From NCBI RefSeq assembly GCF_040954645.1, contig NC_092803.1, positions 81,320,263 to 81,384,262 on the forward strand: DNA of 64,000 nt, written 5' to 3'. Origin of the DNA: Diabrotica undecimpunctata (taxonomy: Eukaryota > Arthropoda > Insecta > Coleoptera > Chrysomelidae). The position numbers and the translations under genes were made by a program. Below the pieces are notes generated by a model, which was not told the DNA's origin, did not search any database, and saw only the letters and a program-made list of their open reading frames with translations. This document shows, piece by piece, positions 45,761-56,360 of this stretch (positions are counted from its first letter, which is position 1; the number at the start of each line of letters is the position of its first letter).

Positions 45761-45930
45761 GGCGAACGTAACGAATTAGCGGTTCATGGTTTGCAGCCAC
45801 AGTGAACAGTTGGAAGAGTCCATTTACACGACCAAGAGAGTTCATAATACATAGTATAAACTTTTTTAATTTTATTAAAATCTATAAAAAAAATCGGTTG
45901 CCTATAAAGTCGGTTTTACGGGCGAAGATT

Positions 45931-46317
45931 TTACGTGACAACGTCTTTTTCTCGGTAGAATATTTATTGATATGAATATTATTAAATTGCACAATAGGAA
46001 CAAGGAATTGAATGAAAATAAGAATTGCACAAATTTTAACTATAGAAATATATTTTGTTTACCAAAACATTGTACATGTAAACTTAAACTTAACTAATTT
46101 CTATTTGAGTGATTTTGTTGAGGATAGGACGATGATAGGAGAAATAGCATCGCACCAGCGGACCGATCATGTTTGAGTGGGAGAGAGACGCAAGGCATTC
46201 GCCGGTCCGGCGGGCCTCTCTCTCGTTCGGTGACTCATCGTAACAGACGTGAGCGGGCGTTACACTTTTTCATGAGTGACTCCGAGCCACAACCTAATTT
46301 AAGACGTTGTCACGTCA
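45931..46317. mobile_element. Non-autonomous DNA transposon (MITE-like), ~385 bp
   Basis: A 15-bp perfect inverted repeat ACGTGACAACGTCTT bounds it (45933-45947 and 46301-46315); the outer bases ATTTT match as well apart from one inserted G. The middle carries a GC-rich block (about 46150-46260), including GAGAGAGACGC and its near-complement CCTCTCTCTCG, so it can fold. No coding capacity. The parent family is unknown to me. Confidence 0.75.
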
Positions 46318-46319
46318 AA

Positions 46320-46870
46320 ATTTAAAAATACAGAAAATATAGTATGAAATTTCGCCCTTACAGTACCGCCTACTGTACCACTTTATTTTCAATAATTGCT
46401 GTGTTCATGTTTAATATTTTTTATTTTTACTTTCCGGTTGTGAAGAAAATGCAGTTTGTTAGTAGTTAAGGATAACAATTCTATCTATAAGTGGTTTCTC
46501 ATGGTCGCAAACGCTCGTGTATTTAATCTTCCACTCGTATCGAATTTTCATTATCACCTTGCCACAAAATAAATTACCACTGAATTCTTAGAATGTTCCT
46601 AAAGGAAGTATGTTCTATTATATACGTAACTAATTTTTGTCTTATATAACTCTAGAATGTATTAATTTAAAAAGAAAATTTAGTGCCCTAAATAATTTTC
46701 TATAAAAGTTAAGCTTGACATAATGTCAATACAGGCCAAAATATTTCACGCTATAAATTTTCAAATTCAGAATATATAAAAAACTATAGGCACGTCCCCG
46801 CCAAACTTAGCAACCTTTCTTTTCTTCTAACCCGTTCTAAAAATAGGCCCAAACACGTATTGATCCCGAC
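46320..46870. other. AT-rich spacer, nothing recognised
   Basis: No supported feature. Confidence 0.5.
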
Positions 46871-46875
46871 TGATA

Positions 46876-46932
46876 TCCCCGCCTCATACAACCGCCCCCG
46901 CTCTTAGCCCCGCCCTCGGCAACCGCCCCAGT
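46876..46932. promoter_or_regulatory. Cluster of GC-box-like motifs
   Basis: Within 57 bp occur CCCCGCC, CCGCCCCCGC, CCCCGCCC and CCGCCCC, all on the same strand, in a strongly AT-rich setting. Sp1/KLF-type sites look like this. No gene start is visible beside it, so a regulatory role is only a suggestion. Confidence 0.35.
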
Positions 46933-46934
46933 CG

Positions 46935-47630
46935 GAACAACTTTAACTAAAGGTCACCGGATCTAAATTTTACTAATATCAGTATCTGCCACAGATTTGC
47001 TCTATTACTTCCAACGAAAAGAGATAGAAATATATCGGTAGATATGGAAAATTGGTTATCGGATCTTCTGAGGATGAATTGGTCGTAACTCTTTACTGCT
47101 CAGGATTGAAAACTGACGGATCTAACAGGGTTAAAGTTTTAAAGAAAATAGAATTTCTTTAAAGCGGATAAGTTCTTTTTAAATTATTAAAACAGTGAGC
47201 ATGAGAAGGCATGTCAAATATTATTTATTCGTCTCTTTTTATCGTCAGTTCCTTTATACAGTGGGTGCTACCATACTATTTTGCTGGGAGTTTTTATTTC
47301 GTTTTGCTTTTTATGTGGACAAAACCATCTGTTTTGCCGTTTTTGATATTATTTTCTATGAAAGATATATTCTATTAAAGATTTTTCTATTTCCTGTTGC
47401 ATAAATTATTCCTTTACATAGATGCCTTCAGTTCCAAAAATTTTATTCTGTTTTGTATTTCTTAAGTACTCAGATAGGGTACTTGAAGGGAATGGGAAAG
47501 ACACATACATATTTTTTATCATAAAATTAATCATAATTGATGTTATAGTCAAACACTTAAAATAATTAACTTGTATATCCTAACCAAAACTGAAACATCT
47601 TCTACAAGGAGTATCCTTTTGCAAATTGAT
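46935..47630. other. Spacer, nothing recognised
   Basis: The frame 47195-47404 encodes a hydrophobic 69-residue peptide with no known motif; likely chance. Confidence 0.4.
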
Positions 47631-47879
47631 TTTAATATACACTAAACGGCAAAAAAAGTGGCCATCCTATAAATTTCCGAAAATAAAAATTTATTGGAAA
47701 TTTTTTGCACTGTTTTATTTGAGTCTCAATTTAAATATTCATATGCTTATTTTTAAGAGTTTTGACGTTTATGTTGTTGTTTTCTGTACTCGCTGTTTAT
47801 CTTCAAGTTAAAAACATTTAATTAGACAGTAATTTAGCTTTTCAAAGGTAGATTTCGACTAGGTGAATAATCAAGATAT

Positions 47880-48600
47880 ATGGTGTTATCTACAGTAGAC
47901 GTTGCTCCAATTATTGCAGTATTGCAAGACGGAAGAAATCAAGTTTATGTATCCGAAACTTAAGGTTTTCCAGAGTTTGTACCAGAGACTGGTACATACT
48001 AACGTCGACCTGGATACCGCCAGAGAAAAGTTTTATCGCAAAGAGATGATTGTTTTATTGTAATGGAACTTTTAAGAAATCGCCATTCAACTGAAATTGC
48101 GGCAAGAAAGAGTCTTCAAGTTTTTAAATGTGAATGTAGGTGAGATAACGAATAGAAGACGCCTCAATGAAAGAGGACCAATGGCAAGAAGACCAGCTAT
48201 TGTTCCCGAAATACAAACCAGATACTGTAGGAATCGATTAATTTTTGCTCGACAACATGCTCTTTACTGATCAATCGCGGTTTTGTTTGAAGTCTGGCAA
48301 TGGTTGAGATAGGGTTTGGAGACCGAGAAATGAAAGATATGCCCAAGCTTGTATATCCCAGAGGAGAAAGTTTGGCAGTGATGGTGTCATGGTTTAGGCT
48401 GGAATCTCATTTGAATTTCGAACTAAACTTATTTTTATTAATGGCCCCATGAATGCTCACCAGTATATAGAGTTTGTTTTTGCAGAAGCAGTAGTTCCAC
48501 TTGGTCCATTTATTAAGGACAATTTTGTCTTTATGCATGATAATGCACAGCCGCATACTTCATGAATCGTGACAAATTACTTAGGGAAAGTAGGATATAT
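47880..48600 (+). pseudogene. Tc1-type transposase, 3'-truncated and broken
   Basis: From ATG 47880: MVLSTVDVAPIIAVLQDGRN (first helix-turn-helix), RRPGYRQRK, QRDDCFIVMELLRNRHSTEI (about 48040-48100, second DNA-binding part), then LFTDQSRF-like remnants with FCLKSGN (about 48270-48300, first aspartate region), DRVWRPRNERYAQ, RTKLIFINGPMNAHQYIEFV (about 48418-48480) and FVFMHDNAQPHT (about 48530-48562, second aspartate). It stops before the third acid. CACTAAACGGCAAAAAAAGTGGCCA-like sequence from 47639 may be its left end next to TA. Several frame changes. Confidence 0.85.
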
Positions 48601-48853
48601 TTTAGACTTTTTGACTATAGACTTTAGGATAGATGGCGCTTAAACGAGTAAGAGTGTGTGTTTAAGTCTAGCTCCGAGGAAACCTAAATTATTTACAGTA
48701 AATTGCATTCATTTTAATAGTTACTAATTATTGTAGTGGTACGTAGTTATTACAAGTTTAAGGAAACTGTCTTTAACAAGAAATACTCCTAAAATAATCA
48801 ATAAAAGTGTTGCAGCACGTGTTGAGAAACTTGAAGAAGCTTTACAACAAGGT

Positions 48854-49390
48854 ATGAAGGATCTAAGATCTCAAGTAACCAGTAATATCTCAGGTATCCA
48901 AATAGATTTTATAAATAATGTTGAGAAAAATATGTTAGAATTAATTAATTCCGTCAAAGAAAAATTAAATAAAGTGCAAAAACTTGTAATTCAAAACAAA
49001 AAAAGGAATGGATATCTAAAACAAGACAAATGTCTTAAATGCCTTATTATCAATGGTGTTGAAGAGAAAGAGAAGGACCTACCAGATGTTATTACAAATC
49101 TAATCAGCAATAAACTTAATATACCTAGGTAAAAAACGAAATTATTATAAGAGGTCAAGACCGGTAGCCGTTGTGTTTGTAAACACATGGTTGAAAACAA
49201 AAGTGTTTAATCGGAAGAAAAATCTTAAAGGGTGCAGTGTCGTGATTACTGAAATGCTTTCTCCTGATTGTCAGGAATTATTAAAAAAAAAGTGAGGATA
49301 TCTGTGGGTACTAAGAACTACTGGACATATCAAGGGAAAAAAAAAATATGTATCGCAAAATGGGTGAAGGAAGCTTATATTATTTGAAAA
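48854..49390 (+). pseudogene. LINE ORF1 protein
   Basis: First 92 codons open: a coiled-coil-like stretch with NNVEKNMLELINSVKEKLNK, then CLIINGVEEKEKDLPDVI and LISNKLNIPR, which fits the RNA-binding fold of LINE ORF1 proteins (VxGVxExExxD, KLNI). After a stop and frame change it continues LKGCSVVITEMLSPDCQELL and KNYWTYQG (about 49225-49335). No cysteine knuckles are seen. It lies upstream of the endonuclease in the same orientation. Confidence 0.7.
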
Positions 49391-49879
49391 CGACCTTGAT
49401 TTATTATAATTTAAATTTACTTTTATATGTTGGTTTATAATTTAAAGTTAATATTATTATTAATTATAATGGTATATATCTCGGGGATAGATTTTGGCAT
49501 ATAGGTACTTACTTTATTTTCATTTTTCTTTTATTTTATTTTTGTTTCTTTTTAATTATTGCTTTAATTATTTGAATTAAATTTATTTACTGTTAGATTA
49601 TTTTCTTTATGCTTAAATTAAAATTGAACTGTACATCTTGAGTTATTTAGTAAAAAATTATTAGCTTATAACGTGTTTTGAATTAAAGAGTAATATTTAT
49701 TTATTTTTTTACACTGTTAATACATCATCATGTGAATTACTGTTTATGTAAATAATAATCATCTACAAATTTTGCTTAAATTGTTTACATAATCGTTTGT
49801 ACCAATTTATTATGGATCTATCTGAGCATACATGAGTAGTTTAAAGTGTGCTCATATAAACTCTAGACCGCTAAATTAG

Positions 49880-50254
49880 TTGCGCATTTTATTGATGTAA
49901 AAGAACTTATTTTGGAAAATGATTTAGATATTTTGGATATAGGTGAAACATGGTTAAATGAATCAATATCCAGTAAGAACATTAATATACCTGGCTATAA
50001 CTTTGAGCAAGTCGACAGAAAAAAAATGACACAGGTGGAGGTATAGGTATTTATATTAAATGTAATATAAATTATGTGCTAAGTGAGTCATCAAATGAAA
50101 TTGAACAGATATGATTAGAACTCTCTCTTCGATATGAAACACTAGCTATTAGTGTTTTATATAATCCTTATGGAGCATTTTATAAAACTTTCTTTGGAGT
50201 TTTGGAAACAATTTTATCATCAGTACTGCCAAGTGTAGATCACTTACTCTGTTT
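49880..50254 (+). pseudogene. LINE endonuclease, N-terminal half
   Basis: Reads KELILENDLDILDIGETWLN (about 49895-49955; the catalytic glutamate in ETW), NINIPGYNFEQVDRKK, then after a frame shift DTGGGIGIYIKCNINYVLSE and LAISVLYNPYG, ending SVDHLLCL at the insertion junction. This is the APE-type endonuclease of CR1/Jockey-like LINEs. Confidence 0.85.
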
Positions 50255-52168
50255 ACTTACTTACTTACTTACTCCGTGGCGTTACAACCCTTCGTGGGTT
50301 TTAGCCAACTCGACAACATGTCTCCATTGTTTTCTGTCTTGAGCAACCTCCATCCAATTCTCCACGCCATAGTGCTTAGGTCTCCTGCTATATGATCTCG
50401 CCACCGGAGACGAGGGTGTCCGCGTGGTCTCCTTCCAGTTGGGACTTCCTTCCACACCAGTCTTACTGTTCGTTCGTCAGAATGTCTTCTGAGGTGTCCT
50501 GCCCATTGGAGTCTTCTGGACTTTATTTCTTTTATGATGTTGGCGTCTGGGTAAAGTTCTTCTAGCTATTTGTTAATTATTATCCTATATTGTCCTTATG
50601 CTTCACCCAGCACAAGGCCAAAGATCTTCCTTAGGATTTTTGTTTCAAAAACATATAGTCCCTCTTCATTTACCTTTGTTATCGTCCACTTTTTGCTTCC
50701 ATACATCACAACGGTTCGTATGATTATTTTATAGACCTGTATCTTCGTACGTCTTGTTAGTTGTTTCGATTTTATAAGGTTTTGGAGGGCAAAAAGACAT
50801 CTGTTGTCGATCTCGATCCTGTTGTTTGTTTCTTGTGATCTGTTATTGTCTTCAGTTATTGTTGTTCCAAGATACTTGAATTCTCTAACGCGCTCAAAGT
50901 TAAAGTCATCGATGGTGATGTTCTGACCGATTCTGTCTCTGCTTTGGTTAATGCTGCTCGTATACATATATTTCGTCTTCTATTCGTTGATTTGGAGCCC
51001 CATCTTCTCTGCTTCCTTCTCGAACCTCACGAAAGTCTCCTTCATCCTTAATCGTGTGTTTCCTATTAGATCGATTTATAATCGTGGTGTTGTGCATCTC
51101 TCTGTTTTAGTCCATTGTATATTTCAAATGTCTCCGAGTATTGTTGTCCAACTCTCACCTTACATCGTAACCGTACCATACACATCCGTATTAACCTGAC
51201 TGGTTTTTTTGGAAAGCCAAGTTCCTGCATCGCTGTCCACAGTCTGGCCTTGCATACTCTATCAAATGCTTTTTTAAAATCTATGAACATCTGATGAAGC
51301 TCACGATCAAACTCCCAGCATTTTTTCATTATCTCTTTTATTGTAAATATGTGGTCAATGGTAGAGCGGTCCGTTTTAAATCCGCATTGATAATCTTCAA
51401 CGATTTCTTCTGTATATGTTTTGGTTCTTTCTAGCAGGATGTTTGCAAGGATTTTGTAGGTGGTGTTTAGAAGTGTTACTCCCCGGTAGTTAGTACATTG
51501 CTTTTTGTTTCCTTTTTTGTGTATTGGTACAATAACCCCTTCTTTCCATTTATCTGGTATTGTTTCTTCTCTCCAAATATGTTGAATTAGCTTGTATATA
51601 GAACTTTACAACGCTTCTCCCCCATATTTTAAGCACCCTGCGGGTATACCATCGCTACCTGGTGTTTTATTATTTTTAAGTTTTTTAAGTGCCTGTATTA
51701 TTTCTTGGTATGTCGGGTATTGGTCTTCTATTTCAGCTGTGTGAACCTTTATGTTTGATGTATTTCTTCTAGATTGGTCGTTCAATAGTTGATAGAAGTA
51801 TTCCTTCCAGGTTTTTAGGATTTTTTTGTCATCAGTGATAAGTTGCCCGCTGTTATTTTGGAGGAAGTTTCCTGTTCTTGTTTGGTACCCGGTCTTGATA
51901 TCTGAAACTCCTTTGAACAACTGTCTCGCTTGTTTGTTCTTTCCTTTTTCTTCTATATCTCTGATTATTTGTTCCTGATACTCAATATTCTTCCTTTTCG
52001 TTAGTTTTCTTGTCTCTGTTCTTCTTTGTCTATACATTTTATTGTTGTTGTGTAAGGGGTTTTGTAGCATGTTCTTTTTAGCCACATTTCTTGCTGTTAT
52101 GGAGTTCAGGCATTCATCATCTAACCATTTTTTTGTTGTTTTCTTTTTGTATCCTAGTATTTTATCTG

Positions 52169-53010
52169 GAAGAGTACAACGAGGGCATCAAGATTAATGG
52201 CGTACTAATAAGTAATTTTCGATATGCAGATGATACTGTTATACTGGCCGATAACATTGAAGATTAACAGATGATGCTAAATAGAGTAAATACAACTGGC
52301 AACCAATTTGGACTAAAGATCAATAGAAAGAAAACTAAATTTATGGTGATCAGTAAAAAGAACATTCAACATATCGACCTGAATATTGAAGCCGAACGTA
52401 TTAAAAGAGTACACCGATTTAAATATCTGGGATATACAGTAAATGATAAGTGGGACCCAGACGTAGAGATTAAGATCCGAATTGAAATAGCAAGATGCAA
52501 ATTCATCAAAATGAGAAAGCTCTTAAGCAACCGCCACCTAAGCGTTAACCTCCGATGGCGCGCCACGAAATGCTACGTACTCTCTACGCTACTTTACGGA
52601 GTTGAAGGGTGGACGTTAACAGCGGCAACTTTAAAGAAGTAAGCGGCTCTAGAAATGTGGCTGTATCGACGCATACTGAGAATACCTTGGACAGACAGAG
52701 TGACCAACACAGAGGTATTAAGACGAATGGGTAAAGAGGTGGAATTGTTAACAACTGTTAAAAGGAGGAAAGCGTCATACCTGGGCCATGTGTTCCGTAA
52801 TGATAAGTTCAGTCTGCTACAGCTTATTGTGGAAGGCAAGATTGAAGGTAGAAGAGTTTTGGGCAGAAAGAAGAAATCCTGGCTGAAAAACTTGAGAGAA
52901 TGGTTTCAAATACCAGAAGCTGCGAACATAATACATGCGACACAAAACAGAGAAACCTATCGTTTGATGGTGGCCAACCTTCGGTAGAAGACGGCACATA
53001 AAGAAGAAGC
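52169..53010 (+). mobile_element. LINE of the (GAA)n-tailed family, nested in the RTE-like LINE
   Basis: 842-bp plus-strand insert with a perfect 10-bp target-site duplication ATTTTATCTG (52159-52168 and 53011-53020). Removing it rejoins the minus-strand ORF at a DKxL peptide. It begins inside the RT palm (5' truncation) and ends AAGAAGAAG. Confidence 0.92.
52180..52987 (+). pseudogene. LINE reverse transcriptase C-terminal part
   Basis: Reads FRYADDTVILADNIED (52210-52265, YADD box), a stop at 52266, then NQFGLKINRKKTKFMVI, VHRFKYLGYTVNDKWD (about 52405-52450), YGVEGWTLT, a stop at 52640, then MWLYRRILRIPWTDRVTN, TEVLRRMGKEVELL, ASYLGHVFRNDKFSLLQLI, GRKKKSWLKNLREWFQIP and YRLMVANLR before the stop near 52985. 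Only two in-frame stops, so this is a young copy. Confidence 0.92.
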
Positions 53011-53520
53011 ATTTTATCTGATACGCTTGTCAGAGCTAATTTGATATTTTTTCAAGCTGATTCTATGTTGTTATAGTCTTCTGTCTGTGTAAGAGCTATT
53101 TTTATAGCCTTTTACAATTTCTGTTCTGTCTCGTTATTACGTAGAACTTCGGTATTCCATAATTGTGTTGGTGTATTCTTGTGTGTTTTTTTCGACGCTA
53201 TTCTTGTCCTTATCTTCGCTTTTACCAGAAAATGATCCGTGTCTCCATCAGCTTCTCTTAGGCTTCTTACGTCTAGACAGTTACTACCCCTCCTGGCATC
53301 TACTAACACATGATCGATCTGATTTCTTGTGACGCCGTCGTTGGAGACCCATGTTTGTTTGTATATTTTCTTGTGTTCGAACATTGTCGATTTTATTAGT
53401 AGGTTGTGGGACTCTGCAAAGTCTATTAACCTTGTTCAATTATCGTTGCTGACATCGTGAAGACTATGGTTACCTATTGTTGGTTTGTACCATGCTTCCT
53501 TCCCAATCTTTGCATTGCAA

Positions 53521-54150
53521 ACTTACTTTGTTTGGGCGACTTTAATGTTTATCTGTTAAATATCAATAATTATTTCACACAGTTTATTACAGATGTATTA
53601 GATGGTCTTGGACTAAAGCAGATGGTAAATCAAGCAACTAGAATCACCCAGTTTACATCGATCCTGCTTGATTATGTAATCACATATCTACTGAGGGTAA
53701 AATTTTGTCTATTGAAGTAAAACATATCCCAGAAATAAGCGATCATGAAATGGTTGTTTTAAAATTTGGTTGTGATGTCAAAACTAATACAAATACTACT
53801 CGAAATTACTACTCGAAATTTCAAAAATTTAAATTACAGTCAATTTAAATCAGATCTGGAATCTATACCATGAAGAATAATATATGAATTGTCAGATATA
53901 GACAGTAAAGACGATTTTCTCTCTAATAATAACATTACTTTACTTGACATACATGTTCCATATCAGACTTTTAGAATCTCAAAGAAATATGCTCCATGGT
54001 TAACTAATACCATCAGGCAACTAATGTTAGATAGAGATAAAGCACTTACTGCTTACAAGATTACTAAAAATATAAATCAATAAAATGACTACAAAGTATT
54101 GCATAACTTAGTAACAGCCATGAATCATTTTCTATTGAATCCAGAATAAT
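53521..54150 (+). pseudogene. LINE endonuclease, C-terminal half, and linker
   Basis: Continues the endonuclease: LLCLGDFNVYLLNINN (GDFN motif), LKQMVNQATRIT, SILLDYVIT, and EISDHEMVVLKFG (about 53730-53770; the catalytic SDH box). The linker follows: LSDIDSKDDFLSNNNITLL, KKYAPWLTNTIRQLMLDRDK (about 53975-54040) and YKVLHNLVTAMN. Similarity ends near 54150 before any RT motif. Confidence 0.85.
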
Positions 54151-54800
54151 TTCTATTTCTTGTAAACTTTTTCGAGGAGTACGTTTCGAGATTATTTTAT
54201 AACTAGGAACGTTGCAATATCGCATAGTTTGTTGACACTTTTAATAAAAATACATTGTTAGCTGGAGTTTTTCGATTTGGAAACCGTTGAAGATATTCTT
54301 CAACGGAGCTTTATCGTTTCGATTACAAAACCCATAAATAAACACCATATTTGCAACTACGATTTGAACAAGTATGTGTCATTTTTTAACAACTTTTTTC
54401 ATACAAACTGTAACACAAACGTTAACTCACGTTGACACTACATTAGTACAGTCAACTAATTATTAAATAAATCACAGATACCTGGTACAGCAATGTGATC
54501 ATTAGCAATAAATAACTTTGTTTATGAAGAATATAATTACCTTTTTGTACAACTACAATAATATTTTTATTAACAGTTTTAAAGCTTAACACTTAAAGTA
54601 TTAACACGAAAATAAATAACAATTACAGTCATTTAATGCAACAACGCCTATATTTGTAATGAAATGTGTTATAATGAACATTTAGCATTGAATCAATGTT
54701 AAGTTTCTTTTGTTATTATCGCTATAACTCGAAAACAAGTGAAAATCGCATTAGAACAGATAAGTTATTTTTAATTCTTTTTACGTATATTGTACAGTCT
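54151..54800. other. AT-rich spacer, nothing recognised
   Basis: No supported feature. Confidence 0.5.
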
Positions 54801-54920
<120 letters not shown>

Positions 54921-55924
54921 TAGTTGGGGGCATAAACACGCAGTTTCGTTATCTCCTGTCGTCTTCAGAAATTATAACAGTTTAGAACTTTTCCAATATT
55001 ATTACAGGAGAGCTTACATATTGTTTTTCCATTTTAAGTATCGACAGTAGTTCTATAAGTTCACTAACAAATTAAAAAAAAAGTTTTGAAAAATCTGCAT
55101 TTGCGTACTCTTGCCCCTACAAATGGGGCAGTAGTACGCAAGTGAGTATTTTTGCCCCAAAGCTAAAATGTATAAAACCCCAAATAAAAGAGATGGTAGG
55201 CGTTTAAAAGAAACCAATTTTATTAAAAAAAAAACCAATTGTAAAATAAAATACAAGACGTTAATCTAAAAGAGAAGAGTATTTGACGAGGTCATCAGAG
55301 AATCCCACTGAATTTGAAAATCTGAAAGAGCTGGTTTTTATTGGCTTTGAAAGCTTTAAAACAATATCGTCCTTTCGAAAAAAGGCATCTTCCGTTGTTT
55401 CACGAAAACGGAATGTTGTAGGCAGTCGCTTAAAAAATACCCCTTCATAACCATCATCATTTACTTGGCAGACTTTGGCGACAAATAATCTGTATGATTT
55501 TTTTCCAAAAACCTTCACTACAACAAAGTCATCAGGTAAAATATCTGGTACAACATCAATGTCTTGCTCTTCATCGTTATCGGAAAAATGAATGTCACAA
55601 GAATCAATACTTTCTTGATAGGAGAGTGCTACTGATTCATCAGATGATGATTCGTCGAAAACTTTCCTTTTGGCAGCACGAACTTTAGCACTTTGAGATT
55701 TGATCTTTTGATTCTTCAGTAATGCTTTCCTCTCCTTCTCTTTTTCAGCTTCCTTCTTTTCTTCTTGTTCTTCTAAAAGTCGCTCCTTATTAGGCGTCGA
55801 TGTTAATAGGGTTGACTTCAAACTTTTCCTAGTTAGTTTCCTTTTTATCTTAATTTTTGGGAAGGGAATAATATCTGAAGCTAAAATTGATTTTGATGAC
55901 GGATCTTTCTCTTTCGTGTCAGTA

Positions 55925-56360
55925 ACAGTTTCTTTTTCAATATTTGAAGGACCAGGTACAGAAATTCTGACTTCCGATTTTGATGACGGCTGGGGCTCTC
56001 TCGTGTCAGTAACAGTTTCTTTTTCAATATTTGAAGGACCAGGTACAGAAATTCCGACTTCCGATTTTGATGACGACTGGGGCTCTTTCGTGTCAGAAAC
56101 AGTTTCTTTTTCAATATTTGAAGGACCAGGTACAGAAATTCTGACTTCCGATTTTGATGACGGCTGGGGCTCTTTCGTGTCAGGAACAGTTTATTTTTCA
56201 ATATTTGAAGGACCAGGTACAGAAATTCTGACTTCCGATTTTGATGACGGCTGGGGCTCTTTCGTGTCAGGAACAGTTTCTTTTTCAGTATTTGAAGGAC
56301 CAGGTACAGAAATTCTGACTTCCAATTTTGATGACGGCTGGGGCTCTATCGCATCAGTAA
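55925..56360 (-). repeat. Five tandem 87-bp repeats within the transposase gene
   Basis: Period 87 bp (starts near 55925, 56012, 56099, 56186, 56273), in frame, each encoding 29 residues with the pattern EPQPSSKSEVRISVPGPSN and IEKETVxDTK. Copies are nearly identical, so amplification was recent. The long plus-strand frame across this stretch is only the complement. Confidence 0.95.

Larger units (their letters stand above)
50269..53515 (-). pseudogene. RTE-like endonuclease-reverse transcriptase, interrupted and deleted
   Basis: Order on the minus strand: endonuclease with GNHSLHDVSNDN, TMFEHKKIYKQTWVSNDG, TRNQIDHVLVDARRGSN and DGDTDHFLVKAKI (53450-53190; catalytic D and H). Then the nested insertion, then KKWLDDECLNS, KKNMLQNP, LKKLKNNKTPGSDGIPAG (about 51640-51700), CTNYRGVTLLNTTYKIL, DYQCGFKTDRSTIDHI, ELHQMFIDFKKAFDRV (about 51255-51310), YNGLKQRDA (about 51100). 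The YADD box is gone: sequence jumps to RMKETFVRFEKEAEKMGLQI at about 51060, an internal deletion of some 80-100 codons. Then FERVREFKYLGTTI, VMYGSKKW, and the tail RRPRGHPRLRWRDHIAGD near 50420. Stops at about 50986 and 51066. Confidence 0.9.
50255..53520 (-). mobile_element. RTE-like LINE, 5'-truncated, nested, with (TAAG)n tail
   Basis: Minus-strand insertion flanked by ACTTACTCTGTTT (50242-50254) and ACTTACTTTGTTT (53521-53533). Its 3' end on the minus strand is a (TAAG)n repeat (50255-50270) right after CACGGAG. It starts inside the endonuclease (KIGKEAWYKPTIGNHSLHD, near 53510), so it is 5'-truncated. It is itself interrupted by a plus-strand LINE at 52169-53010. Confidence 0.9.
48780..54150 (+). 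mobile_element. CR1/Jockey-like LINE, interrupted by a nested RTE-like LINE
   Basis: Plus-strand element in two parts, 48780-50254 and 53521-54150, split by the 50255-53520 insertion. It has an ORF1, the endonuclease and the linker before the RT; the RT itself is missing. The split falls inside the endonuclease between SVDHLLCL and the repeated LLCLGDFN, and the duplicated 13 bp (50242-50254 and 53521-53533, one mismatch) prove the order of events. Confidence 0.85.

Noticed and set aside
54935..54970. CTGAAGA...GAAAC on the minus strand as a third hammerhead
   Set aside because: The presumed stem II between them does not pair and no stem I was found; it is part of the transposon end.
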